NCBI GenBank assembly: GCA_023249955.1
Contig: JAHFBR010000022.1
Span: 5,381 to 11,236, forward strand
From: a bacterium
GTDB taxonomy: Bacteria; Babelota; Babeliae; Babelales; RVW-14
Reading direction: 5' to 3'
DNA: 5,856 nucleotides
In this document: piece after piece, positions 1 through 5,237 of the stretch
How positions within the stretch are numbered: the stretch's first letter is position 1
How the letters are laid out: every line of letters begins with the position of its first letter
Program-made: the position numbers and the translations under genes
Notes under the pieces: generated by a model
Seen by the model: only the letters and a program-made list of their open reading frames with translations
Told to the model about the DNA's origin: nothing
Databases searched by the model: none

Positions 1-603
1 TTGTGTTGCCGATTGGGCAACTTGGTCGAAAAATCTGATCTTGTTATTACGCTGCCGCTGGAGCAAGAGGCTTGTTTGCTTAACTTGGCACCTACCAGCA
101 GTTCAACGGTTATGATGGCGTTTGGTGACGCTGTTGCCATTGTTGCTAGCAATGTAAAAGGTTTTTCAAAGCATGATTTTGCGCGCAACCATCCCGCTGG
201 AGCCTTGGGCAAAAAGTTGCTGCTGACGGTTGAAGCGTTGATGCATAAAAAACATACACTGCCACTGGTCACGCCAACTGCCTCGTTCAAAGATGTGTTG
301 GTAACTATTACCTCAAAAAAACTGGGCTTGGCAATTATAGTTGATGAACAGCAGGCGCTGAAGGGTATTATTACCGATGGTGACTTGCGTCGTGCATGCG
401 AGCAGGGGCCGCACATTTTTAACTCACAGGCACAGGATATTGCCACGTTGCATCCCAAATTTATTGCACCCGGCATGCTTGCTTATGTAGCATTAGAGAT
501 CATGGAGGATTTCAACATCACGTCGTTGGTGGTTGTTGATAATAACGCCGTGGTGGGTTTGGTGCACATTCATGATTTAATAAAAGCGGGGATTCAAGGG
601 TAA
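1..603 (+). CDS. kdsD: Arabinose-5-phosphate isomerase (KdsD family), 3' part
   Basis: This is the C-terminal 200 residues of a cytoplasmic SIS-CBS sugar-phosphate isomerase. The family converts ribulose-5-phosphate to arabinose-5-phosphate, the first step toward KDO for the LPS core. The frame is open from base 1, so the TTG there is probably not the start; about 130 residues are missing compared with the roughly 328-residue E. coli enzyme. Visible are the end of the SIS domain (EAC at 23-25, LAPTSSST at 29-36, GDA at 42-44, HPAGALGK at 64-71) and two CBS domains (about 80-132, with TDGDLRR, and 145-195). E23 and H64 lie 41 residues apart, the same spacing as the E. coli active-site pair Glu152/His193 as I recall it. 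The stop overlaps the next start by one base, suggesting co-transcription and translational coupling. GutQ-like paralogues have the same architecture, so the kdsD symbol is likely rather than certain. Confidence 0.9.
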   Translation: MCCRLGNLVEKSDLVITLPLEQEACLLNLAPTSSSTVMMAFGDAVAIVASNVKGFSKHDFARNHPAGALGKKLLLTVEALMHKKHTLPLVTPTASFKDVLVTITSKKLGLAIIVDEQQALKGIITDGDLRRACEQGPHIFNSQAQDIATLHPKFIAPGMLAYVALEIMEDFNITSLVVVDNNAVVGLVHIHDLIKAGIQG

Positions 604-1427
604 TGGTTGGCTTATTTATTTCGTTTATTGGTGGGTTGTGTTGGGGATCATTTTTAAATGTTATTGCTTCGCGTTTGGTTCGGGGGAGCAAACTTTTTAC
701 GCTTCGCTCGGCCTGTTCATCATGCAAAAAAGTGATTGCCTGGTACGATAATATTCCACTGCTTTCCTGGCTGGTGCTGCGTGCTCGCTGTCGGTCCTGT
801 GCCACGCCCATCTCGTGGCTGTATCCATTTACTGAATTGATGACCGCAGTGGTGCTGACTGCAACAATCTATCGCACACTCCACATAAATTTACTGATGC
901 CTTTTTTTGATATCAACATTGCGTACGTCATGATCATGCCGCACATGTTGTACAGCGCCGTGATACACGTGCTTTTTATGAGTGCGTTGATCGCTGCAAC
1001 GCGTACCGATCTTGAGGCCATGGTCATCCCGCAGTTGTTTACCGTCTGGTTGATTCCGCTTGGTTTGGCCGCAGCATACTTTGATCTGACGTGTATTTCG
1101 CTGACGCACAGTGCGCTTGGTGCGCTGTTAGGCTACGGCTTGCTGTGGGTTGTGGCGTTTGCCTTTAAACGTGCAACCGGCAAAGATGGTGTGGGCGAAG
1201 GTGACATGGAGCTATTGGCGCTGATCGGCTCTTTTTTGGGTCCGCTGGGCGTATGGTTTTCGCTGATGATTGGCTCGCTGTCCGGCCTGGTGCTTGGCAC
1301 CGTGTACTTGTTGTTGGCAAAAAAGCAGCGTTCAACACGCATTCCTTTTGGGCCATTTCTTGCCCTGGGCGCGGTGTTATACTTTTTCTTTTACCCGACG
1401 ATGATTGCGACGTTTTTTAGTTTTTAA
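603..1427 (+). CDS. pilD: Type IV prepilin peptidase / N-methyltransferase (PilD/GspO, A24 family)
   Basis: This 274-residue inner-membrane aspartyl protease should cleave the leader of type IV prepilins or pseudopilins and methylate the new N-terminus. The N-terminal domain has the GSFLNV motif (15-20) and two CxxC pairs (C38/C41 and C63/C66) that bind zinc in the family. The peptidase half carries both catalytic aspartates: D136 in TDLEAMVIP and D201 in GEGDMELLALIG. PFGPFLALG (248-256) is the usual C-terminal motif. Hydrophobic stretches fit about seven to eight membrane helices, and the length is normal. One deviation is Glu203 where many members have Lys after GxGDx. The ATG overlaps the kdsD stop (TAATG). 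A GGGG at 588-591 could serve as a distant ribosome site, but coupling to kdsD is the simpler reading. The 3' end overlaps the stop codon of a converging prepilin gene, a likely substrate. The family call is firm; the pilD symbol is by analogy, since gspO would fit equally. Confidence 0.93.
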   Translation: MVGLFISFIGGLCWGSFLNVIASRLVRGSKLFTLRSACSSCKKVIAWYDNIPLLSWLVLRARCRSCATPISWLYPFTELMTAVVLTATIYRTLHINLLMPFFDINIAYVMIMPHMLYSAVIHVLFMSALIAATRTDLEAMVIPQLFTVWLIPLGLAAAYFDLTCISLTHSALGALLGYGLLWVVAFAFKRATGKDGVGEGDMELLALIGSFLGPLGVWFSLMIGSLSGLVLGTVYLLLAKKQRSTRIPFGPFLALGAVLYFFFYPTMIATFFSF

Positions 1428-1906
1428 TCAACGCCCTTAACAACGTTTTCAATTTTTCTGTTTTCACTTACCTGCCACACATCAATTTTTTTATTTCCTG
1501 TGACATCAGCAGCGGCTCCAGCAGCAAAATTGGTGTTGTTTGCAAACGTTTGACCAAGCGACTCTTTGGGCGCTTGCAGTTTGCCGGTAAAGTAGTGCAC
1601 GCCCTCTTGCGCGCCGGGCACGTTAAAGCCGTAGGTATAATAAAAATTTTCTCCACCCCCACCACCTTGATAGCCGGCCGGTTTCCAATTCAAACCATTT
1701 TCGCCGTTGAGCACCGTGGTGTATTTTCCGTGCTGTGCAAAGTATGCTTGCTGTGCGGTGTGCAGTGATGCTAAGTTCATGGCGACTTCCGCCTGATATG
1801 CTTTTGCTTTGTAGTGAAAGAGATGTGGAACGGCCAGTACGGCAAGAAACGAGATGATTGCGACAACAATCATCAGTTCAATGAGCGTAAAACCTTGTGA
1901 TTTCAT
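1424..1906 (-). CDS. Type IV prepilin / pseudopilin (PilA/PilE-like)
   Basis: This is a 160-residue precursor of a type IV pilin-like subunit, made in the inner membrane and assembled into a pilus or pseudopilus after leader removal. It has a 5-residue leader ending in Gly5, then Phe6 at the mature N-terminus, then FTLIELMIVVAIISFLAVLAVP with the conserved Glu at mature position 5 and a helix-kinking Pro at mature 22. YFAQHGKYTT (55-64) is typical of the pilin alpha/beta junction. A five-glycine run lies at 81-85, and the C-terminal part (DVTGNKKIDVWQVSENRK, 134-151) resembles the GN-x-D-x-W ending of many minor pilins. There is no cysteine, hence no disulfide loop. The frame stays open upstream to 2029, but the ATG at 1906 is chosen for two reasons: the prepilin leader begins there, and GAGGGGGG lies four bases upstream. 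The gene converges on the prepilin peptidase with overlapping stops. Whether it is a major or minor pilin cannot be told. Confidence 0.92.
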   Translation of the reverse strand: MKSQGFTLIELMIVVAIISFLAVLAVPHLFHYKAKAYQAEVAMNLASLHTAQQAYFAQHGKYTTVLNGENGLNWKPAGYQGGGGGENFYYTYGFNVPGAQEGVHYFTGKLQAPKESLGQTFANNTNFAAGAAADVTGNKKIDVWQVSENRKIENVVKGVD

Positions 1907-1910
1907 ACTA

Positions 1911-1918
1911 CCCCCCTC
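1911..1918 (-). promoter_or_regulatory. Ribosome binding site of the prepilin gene
   Basis: On the - strand this reads GAGGGGGG, four bases before the ATG at 1906. It decides the prepilin start against an in-frame upstream extension that would put 41 unrelated residues before the leader. A nearly identical TCGAGGGGG block precedes the glycine-zipper lipoprotein gene. Confidence 0.7.
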
Positions 1919-1990
1919 GAGTAAGAGAACAACATCTACAGCACTAATCTTGCAAAAGATGATGACGGAGGGCAAGAGTTGGCGATAATG

Positions 1991-2007
1991 TTGGTTTGAA
2001 GATTGCT
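1991..2007 (+). promoter_or_regulatory. Possible sigma-54 type promoter (-24/-12)
   Basis: The stretch TTGGTTTGAAGATTGCT has GG at 1993-1994 and GC at 2005-2006, separated by exactly ten bases. It keeps the TTGC of the -12 element, while the -24 element lacks the usual CAC. It points toward the exported-protein gene at 2096 and would give a leader of about 80 bases. No activator site was recognised. This could be a chance match. Confidence 0.25.
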
Positions 2008-2018
2008 TATTTGGGCTC

Positions 2019-2046
2019 TTGCATATCAAAATGAGTTCAGTACACT
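2019..2046 (+). promoter_or_regulatory. Possible sigma-70 promoter of the exported-protein gene
   Basis: TTGCAT (2019-2024) and TACACT (2041-2046) are 16 bases apart, upstream of the gene starting at 2096, and each matches the consensus at four of six positions. The -10 lies inside the small inverted repeat CAGT-AC-ACTG (2038-2047), which could be an operator. No comparably good promoter was found for the divergent prepilin gene in this 189-base intergenic region. Confidence 0.35.
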
Positions 2047-2082
2047 GTAGTACTCGTCTTCAACAGTAACAACATTTTGCCC

Positions 2083-2088
2083 AAGGAG
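2083..2088 (+). promoter_or_regulatory. Ribosome binding site that sets the start at 2096
   Basis: AAGGAG lies seven bases before the ATG at 2096, but only one base before the in-frame ATG at 2090. Spacing therefore favours 2096 as the true start. Confidence 0.85.
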
Positions 2089-2095
2089 AATGACT

Positions 2096-2737
2096 ATGAA
2101 CAAAAAGATCTTATTAGTAACCGGCATTGTGTGTGGCCTGATGGTTCAGCAGGGATTGTGTATGCAAGGTGGGGGAGCGAATAAAGATGGCATGGATTTT
2201 GATGAACTACGGTCATCTGCAACTGGCAGACGTCGTCCTTCAACTCCAGGATTTGTTCGAGCATCCCCTTCGGTGGAAGATGGTGACGGGCTGGCGAGCT
2301 TAAGCTTGGCTGATAAGCCGGTAGCCGAAATAGTTGATTTGAGTGAAGTCAAATCAGCGCTGCAAGCGCTTGTTGATCTTTCGACTAAGATGGGGGTGAT
2401 TTATATCCAAGAGGCTAAGAGCAAAAAAGAGTCACTAAATGCTGGAGATGAATTTACACGAATGCAGGCGCGTGCTATTTGTATTGCTGGTCAGTCAAAA
2501 ACAACGCAACAAGAGAGCGAATTTTTAAAGCTCATAGCTGCATTGCCAATGTTTTGGAGTAAAAAAGTGAGGATAGCGCGCCGTACAGAGAATAAAACAC
2601 ACATTAAAGATTATGATTTTGATAGTGCGCAAGCGGCTCTTGAGGGGATTGCAAACTATTGCGATGGACTTGTTATTCAACTAAGACTCATTATTGATGA
2701 GTGCGAATCAATTATTGCTCTGCAAGCTGGAAAATAG
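2096..2737 (+). CDS. Exported protein of unknown function
   Basis: I do not recognise this 213-residue protein. It begins with a clear Sec-type signal peptide: MNKK, then a hydrophobic core to about residue 18, with cleavage most likely after GLC (20-22), so the mature protein would begin MQGGG. The Cys is preceded by Leu and does not form a lipobox. Residues about 23-75 are rich in Gly, Ser, Pro, Asp and Arg and look disordered. Residues about 80-210 look mainly alpha-helical (runs such as SEVKSALQALVDLSTKMG and SAQAALEGIANYC). No catalytic motif or known repeat is visible. The start at 2096 is set by AAGGAG; an ATG two codons earlier is too close to it. The gene stands alone, divergent from the prepilin and convergent with sufC, and ends in its own terminator. 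Like the WD40 protein further right, its predicted mature end begins with Met-Gln. It may act in the periplasm, on the surface or in a host, but nothing shows which. Confidence 0.8.
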   Translation: MNKKILLVTGIVCGLMVQQGLCMQGGGANKDGMDFDELRSSATGRRRPSTPGFVRASPSVEDGDGLASLSLADKPVAEIVDLSEVKSALQALVDLSTKMGVIYIQEAKSKKESLNAGDEFTRMQARAICIAGQSKTTQQESEFLKLIAALPMFWSKKVRIARRTENKTHIKDYDFDSAQAALEGIANYCDGLVIQLRLIIDECESIIALQAGK

Positions 2738-2746
2738 TGATTGGAC

Positions 2747-2772
2747 GGGGTACTACTGGTACCCCAATTTTT
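2747..2772 (+). terminator. Rho-independent terminator of the exported-protein gene
   Basis: A perfect 7-bp stem, GGGGTAC/GTACCCC (2747-2753 with 2759-2765), and a 5-base loop TACTG are followed by AA and five T. It begins nine bases after the stop at 2737. The last bases of sufC on the opposite strand run through it, and the sufC stop (2753-2755) spans the stem-loop junction. The T tract is on the + strand side, so it mainly serves the exported-protein gene. Confidence 0.8.
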
Positions 2773-3496
2773 CTACCTCATCAGCCAGTTCTGGACCGCC
2801 AGTGCGTGTAATTTTACCGCCTTGGAGCACGTGAACAAAGTCGGCTGCATCAAGATGATCCAAAATACGTTTGTAGTGAGTGATCAAAAGAATGGCCATG
2901 TCCGGATTTTTTTGTTTGATTGTCTTGAGTGCCAGACAGACCGTTTTGAGTGCGTCGATATCAAGGCCAGAATCAATCTCATCAAGAATAACCAGTTTTG
3001 GATGCAGGACCGCCAACTGCAGCATTTCAGCGCGTTTTTTTTCACCGCCTGAAAAGCCGACGTTGATAGGGCGTTCTGCAAAGCTTAAATCCATGTTTAA
3101 CATTTCTAGCTGCTTGATCAGGTGCTGCGCAAACTCTTTGAGCCTCAGCTGCTTGGGTGTGCCGTCATACAGCGCGTTGTAGGCTTGTCGCAAGAAATCT
3201 TTCAGACTAACACCTTCAATTTCCAGGGGGTGTTGCATAGCCAAGAAAATACCCAATTTTGCGCGCTTATCCGGGGTCAGGGCATTGATCTCTTGCCCAT
3301 CAAACTGGATGGTTCCAGCGGTAATGGTGTAGCGGGGGTGCCCCATGATGGTGTAAGAAAGTGAGCTTTTGCCCGAGCCGTTGGGGCCCATAATGGCATG
3401 CATTTGGCCGGGTTTGATATCCAGCGAAACGCCGTCTAGAACCTTTTTGTCCTCAACTGCAACATGCAAATTTTTAATCGAAAGAAGTGTGCTCAC
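2753..3496 (-). CDS. sufC: Fe-S cluster assembly ATPase SufC
   Basis: SufC is the cytoplasmic ABC-type ATPase of the SUF system; it works with the SufB-SufD scaffold to build Fe-S clusters. The 247-residue length is normal. All ABC motifs are present in order: Walker A GPNGSGKSS (37-45), Q-loop Gln88 in the SufC-like context AMQHPLEIEGVS, signature FSGGEKKR (148-155), Walker B LVILDEIDSGLD (168-179) with D172 and E173, and the switch His207 in LITHYKRIL. DEIDSGLDIDAL and SGGEKKRAEMLQ are diagnostic of SufC among ABC ATPases. The start is GTG at 3496, with AAGGT (3505-3509) eight bases upstream. Neither sufB nor sufD is adjacent: an unrelated WD40 gene lies upstream and a converging gene downstream. 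The gene has a promoter of its own, so its partners must be encoded elsewhere. Confidence 0.96.
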   Translation of the reverse strand: MSTLLSIKNLHVAVEDKKVLDGVSLDIKPGQMHAIMGPNGSGKSSLSYTIMGHPRYTITAGTIQFDGQEINALTPDKRAKLGIFLAMQHPLEIEGVSLKDFLRQAYNALYDGTPKQLRLKEFAQHLIKQLEMLNMDLSFAERPINVGFSGGEKKRAEMLQLAVLHPKLVILDEIDSGLDIDALKTVCLALKTIKQKNPDMAILLITHYKRILDHLDAADFVHVLQGGKITRTGGPELADEVEKLGYQ

Positions 3497-3504
3497 GTTT
3501 TTTT

Positions 3505-3509
3505 ACCTT
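3505..3509 (-). promoter_or_regulatory. Ribosome binding site of sufC (GTG start)
   Basis: On the - strand AAGGT is followed by eight bases and then GTG at 3496. This supports the non-ATG start, which places Met1 at the usual SufC N-terminus just before the first beta strand (LLSIKNLHV). Confidence 0.7.
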
Positions 3510-3546
3510 GAATTAATGTGATTTAATGGTCCCCTAGAGACTTTTT

Positions 3547-3575
3547 AGTATAAAAGAGAAAGGGTTCCATTGCAA
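3547..3575 (-). promoter_or_regulatory. Promoter of sufC
   Basis: On the - strand TTGCAA (3570-3575) and TATACT (3547-3552) are 17 bases apart. The -10 matches the consensus at five of six positions and the -35 at four of six. Transcription would start near 3540, giving a leader of about 45 bases. The promoter lies in the gap after the WD40 gene, where I see no convincing terminator, so some read-through into sufC is possible. Confidence 0.6.
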
Positions 3576-3598
3576 CACACAGGGCGAGGATATTCTGG

Positions 3599-5107
3599 TT
3601 AGGACATGCCCTTAATACTATTCCAGCAACGTCTCAAAAAGCTTGCCAATCGCCTGTCTGTTATCCTTGGTAGCGCAGCTTCAATTGCTGCCCGCGTTGG
3701 CCTGAGATTCCAAATTTTGGTGGCGCTGTCGTCTGATCCTGAGGCGAGATATTTACCCTTGGAGCTCCATGCAACAGAAGTGGCTGTCGCAGTATGCCCT
3801 GTAATGGTTTGCAAGCATTCTCCGGTGAGGGGATCCCAAATTTTGATGGTATGGTCGCTTGATCCACTGGCAAGGCATGAGCCATCCGGGTTCCATGCAA
3901 GAGAGTAGACCGAAGCTGCGTGTTCCGTAAGCATTTGTAGACATTCCCCTGTTTCAAGATGCCAAATTTTGATGGTATGGTCATCGGAACCAGTAGCGAG
4001 GAGTTTGCTACAAGGGCTCCATGCGATAGCGCGGACTATTCTGTTATGCCCTATGAGCGTCTGCGTATTTTCCCACTCATGGTCCCAAACCTTGATAGTT
4101 TTGCCTACACCTGCAGCGAGGCATGTGCCCCTGGGGCTCCAAGCGATAGCGTTGATGGGCTGGCGATTTTCTATGATGTTTTGTGTACACTCCCATGTAT
4201 CAGTATTCCAAATCTTGATAATTTCGTCTGATCCTGACGCAAAGAGTTTGCCATGAGGACTCCATGCAACAGTGTTGATACAGTCATCGTGTCCTGTAAG
4301 CGTTTGTAGACATTCCCCTGTTTCAAGATTCCAAATTTTGATACTTTCGTCCCATGATCCCGAGGCGAGGCAGGTGCCATCAGGGCTCCATGCGATAGCT
4401 TGGACGAGTTGTTGATGTCCTTTGAGTGTTTGTGTACGCTGCCCGGTTTTAGGATCCAAAATAATGACGTTGTGGTCCTCTGATCCAAAGCCTAGGTGGG
4501 CGTCATCAAAGCTCCATGCGACAGAATAGACTCTGAATGTGCGTACCGTAAGGGCTTGTGGTTGCAAAAACTTCATACACACACGGCGCAGGAGGGGAGC
4601 TGCTTTAATGACTCCAAGCGCTGTATGACAATCATCAATAGTGGCAACTGTGGCAAGACATTTAGTTGCTGCGTCAATGAGTGGCTGAATGTCTAAATGA
4701 TTTGCTGCTGCAATGAGCTTTATCAGGTCTTGAGCAGGCGTTGCTTGGAGACATTCGTGTGCTGTATTTTTGTGTTGTTGTGGTGGTTCTGTGGCCATGG
4801 CAGTTAGGCATTCAACAACCAGGGCAAGGGTTGGTCCATCGATATTTGGAAGCGGTATCCGTGCGCCGATGCCCACCTCTCCGATAAGATCGTTTAGGGT
4901 TACAGAAAGTTGAGCGGTTGCTACAGGGATTGTAAAATCGTTGCCGTCATTTGAGATAATTGTTACCTGGTCTACTACTGCTACGTCGTCGTCGTAGACC
5001 ACCGGTTGTTGCATGGCAAAAAGATAATTCAAAGAGAACCCGGCGATTGTCAGTGTCAAAATCAGAACAGAAAACTTTTTAGTGTTATTCATATGAGCGG
5101 TATTCAT
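3599..5107 (-). CDS. Exported Skp1/BTB-like domain fused to a seven-bladed WD40 propeller
   Basis: This 502-residue protein has three parts. A Sec-type signal peptide (hydrophobic about 13-30) ends in LFA, so the mature chain starts MQQP. Residues about 47-165 resemble Skp1: SNDGNDFTIP, then IPLPNIDGPTL (84-94), then LIKLIAAANHLDIQPLIDAA (128-147), which tracks the helix that reads LILAANYLDIKGLLD in eukaryotic Skp1. Residues 192-469 hold seven WD40 repeats beginning near 192, 231, 273, 314, 354, 396 and 438, with SPDG, LASGS and IKIW signatures. That is one complete propeller, and residues 183-191 look like the strand that closes it. A basic tail (470-502) follows. In eukaryotes Skp1 links cullin to F-box/WD40 substrate receptors, so a host-directed ubiquitin-ligase mimic is a reasonable but unproven idea. 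The Skp1 C-terminal F-box-binding segment is not recognisable. No ribosome site marks the start; the in-frame ATG at 5092 gives a tidier signal peptide and is an equally good choice. Confidence 0.85.
   Translation of the reverse strand: MNTAHMNNTKKFSVLILTLTIAGFSLNYLFAMQQPVVYDDDVAVVDQVTIISNDGNDFTIPVATAQLSVTLNDLIGEVGIGARIPLPNIDGPTLALVVECLTAMATEPPQQHKNTAHECLQATPAQDLIKLIAAANHLDIQPLIDAATKCLATVATIDDCHTALGVIKAAPLLRRVCMKFLQPQALTVRTFRVYSVAWSFDDAHLGFGSEDHNVIILDPKTGQRTQTLKGHQQLVQAIAWSPDGTCLASGSWDESIKIWNLETGECLQTLTGHDDCINTVAWSPHGKLFASGSDEIIKIWNTDTWECTQNIIENRQPINAIAWSPRGTCLAAGVGKTIKVWDHEWENTQTLIGHNRIVRAIAWSPCSKLLATGSDDHTIKIWHLETGECLQMLTEHAASVYSLAWNPDGSCLASGSSDHTIKIWDPLTGECLQTITGHTATATSVAWSSKGKYLASGSDDSATKIWNLRPTRAAIEAALPRITDRRLASFLRRCWNSIKGMS
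3642..4532 (-). repeat. WD40 repeat-coding array
   Basis: Seven coding units of about 120-126 bases each encode one propeller blade. Some units are nearly identical at DNA level. A 27-base block at 3934-3960 recurs exactly at 4303-4329 and continues, after one mismatch, for 12 more identical bases (3962-3973 and 4331-4342). A 21-base block at 3836-3856 recurs exactly at 3962-3982. This points to duplication or gene conversion among blades. Confidence 0.85.
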
Positions 5108-5155
5108 ATTTTTTGATGTAAAGAAGTGTGTTTACTCATTTAGCCTGCAGAGCTT

Positions 5156-5186
5156 AGCATAAAGTATAAAAAAAGACCTCATGCAA
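5156..5186 (-). promoter_or_regulatory. Possible promoter of the Skp1-like/WD40 gene
   Basis: On the - strand TTGCAT (5181-5186) is followed after 19 bases by TATGCT (5156-5161). A better -10, TATACT (5163-5168), sits closer but has no -35 at proper spacing. The -35 lies within the stem of the terminator for the upstream gene, so terminator and promoter overlap. The leader would be about 45-60 bases. Confidence 0.35.
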
Positions 5187-5216
5187 CACGCTTGCGCAGT
5201 GCATAAGGCCTTTTTT
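5168..5216 (-). terminator. Rho-independent terminator of the glycine-zipper lipoprotein gene
   Basis: Read on the - strand, AAAAAAGGCCTTATGCA pairs with TGCATGAGGTCTTTTTTT across a 14-base loop, with two mismatches. The stem ends in a run of seven T. It lies about 20 bases after the stop at 5238. The A run on the other side gives it some bidirectional character. Confidence 0.75.
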
Positions 5217-5237
5217 ATGGAGGTTACGTTTTATTAC

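Noticed and set aside
1..3. TTG at base 1 as the kdsD start
   Set aside because: The frame is simply open at the window edge, and the protein lacks the first half of the SIS domain.
1411..1470. Terminator between the prepilin peptidase and prepilin genes
   Set aside because: Only a 4-bp stem (AACG/CGTT) next to T-rich sequence could be found, which is too weak to call.
1907..2029. In-frame upstream extension of the prepilin gene by 41 codons
   Set aside because: The prepilin leader MKSQG and a strong ribosome site fix the start at 1906. The extension would bury the leader and resembles no pilin.
2090..2095. ATG at 2090 as the start of the exported-protein gene
   Set aside because: AAGGAG ends one base before it, which is too close. 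The ATG at 2096 has a seven-base spacing and gives a normal signal peptide.
2741..3364. + strand open frames across sufC
   Set aside because: The - strand frame carries every ABC ATPase motif, so the + strand frames are shadows.
3525..3545. Hairpin around GGTCCCCTAGAGACTTTTT as a terminator
   Set aside because: The stem has a mismatch and few pairs. Its T tract lies on the + strand, where no gene needs terminating, and it overlaps the sufC transcription start region.
3606..4488. Several open frames on both strands within the WD40 region
   Set aside because: They follow the repeat period of the WD40 gene and are alternate-frame shadows without start signals or recognisable domains.
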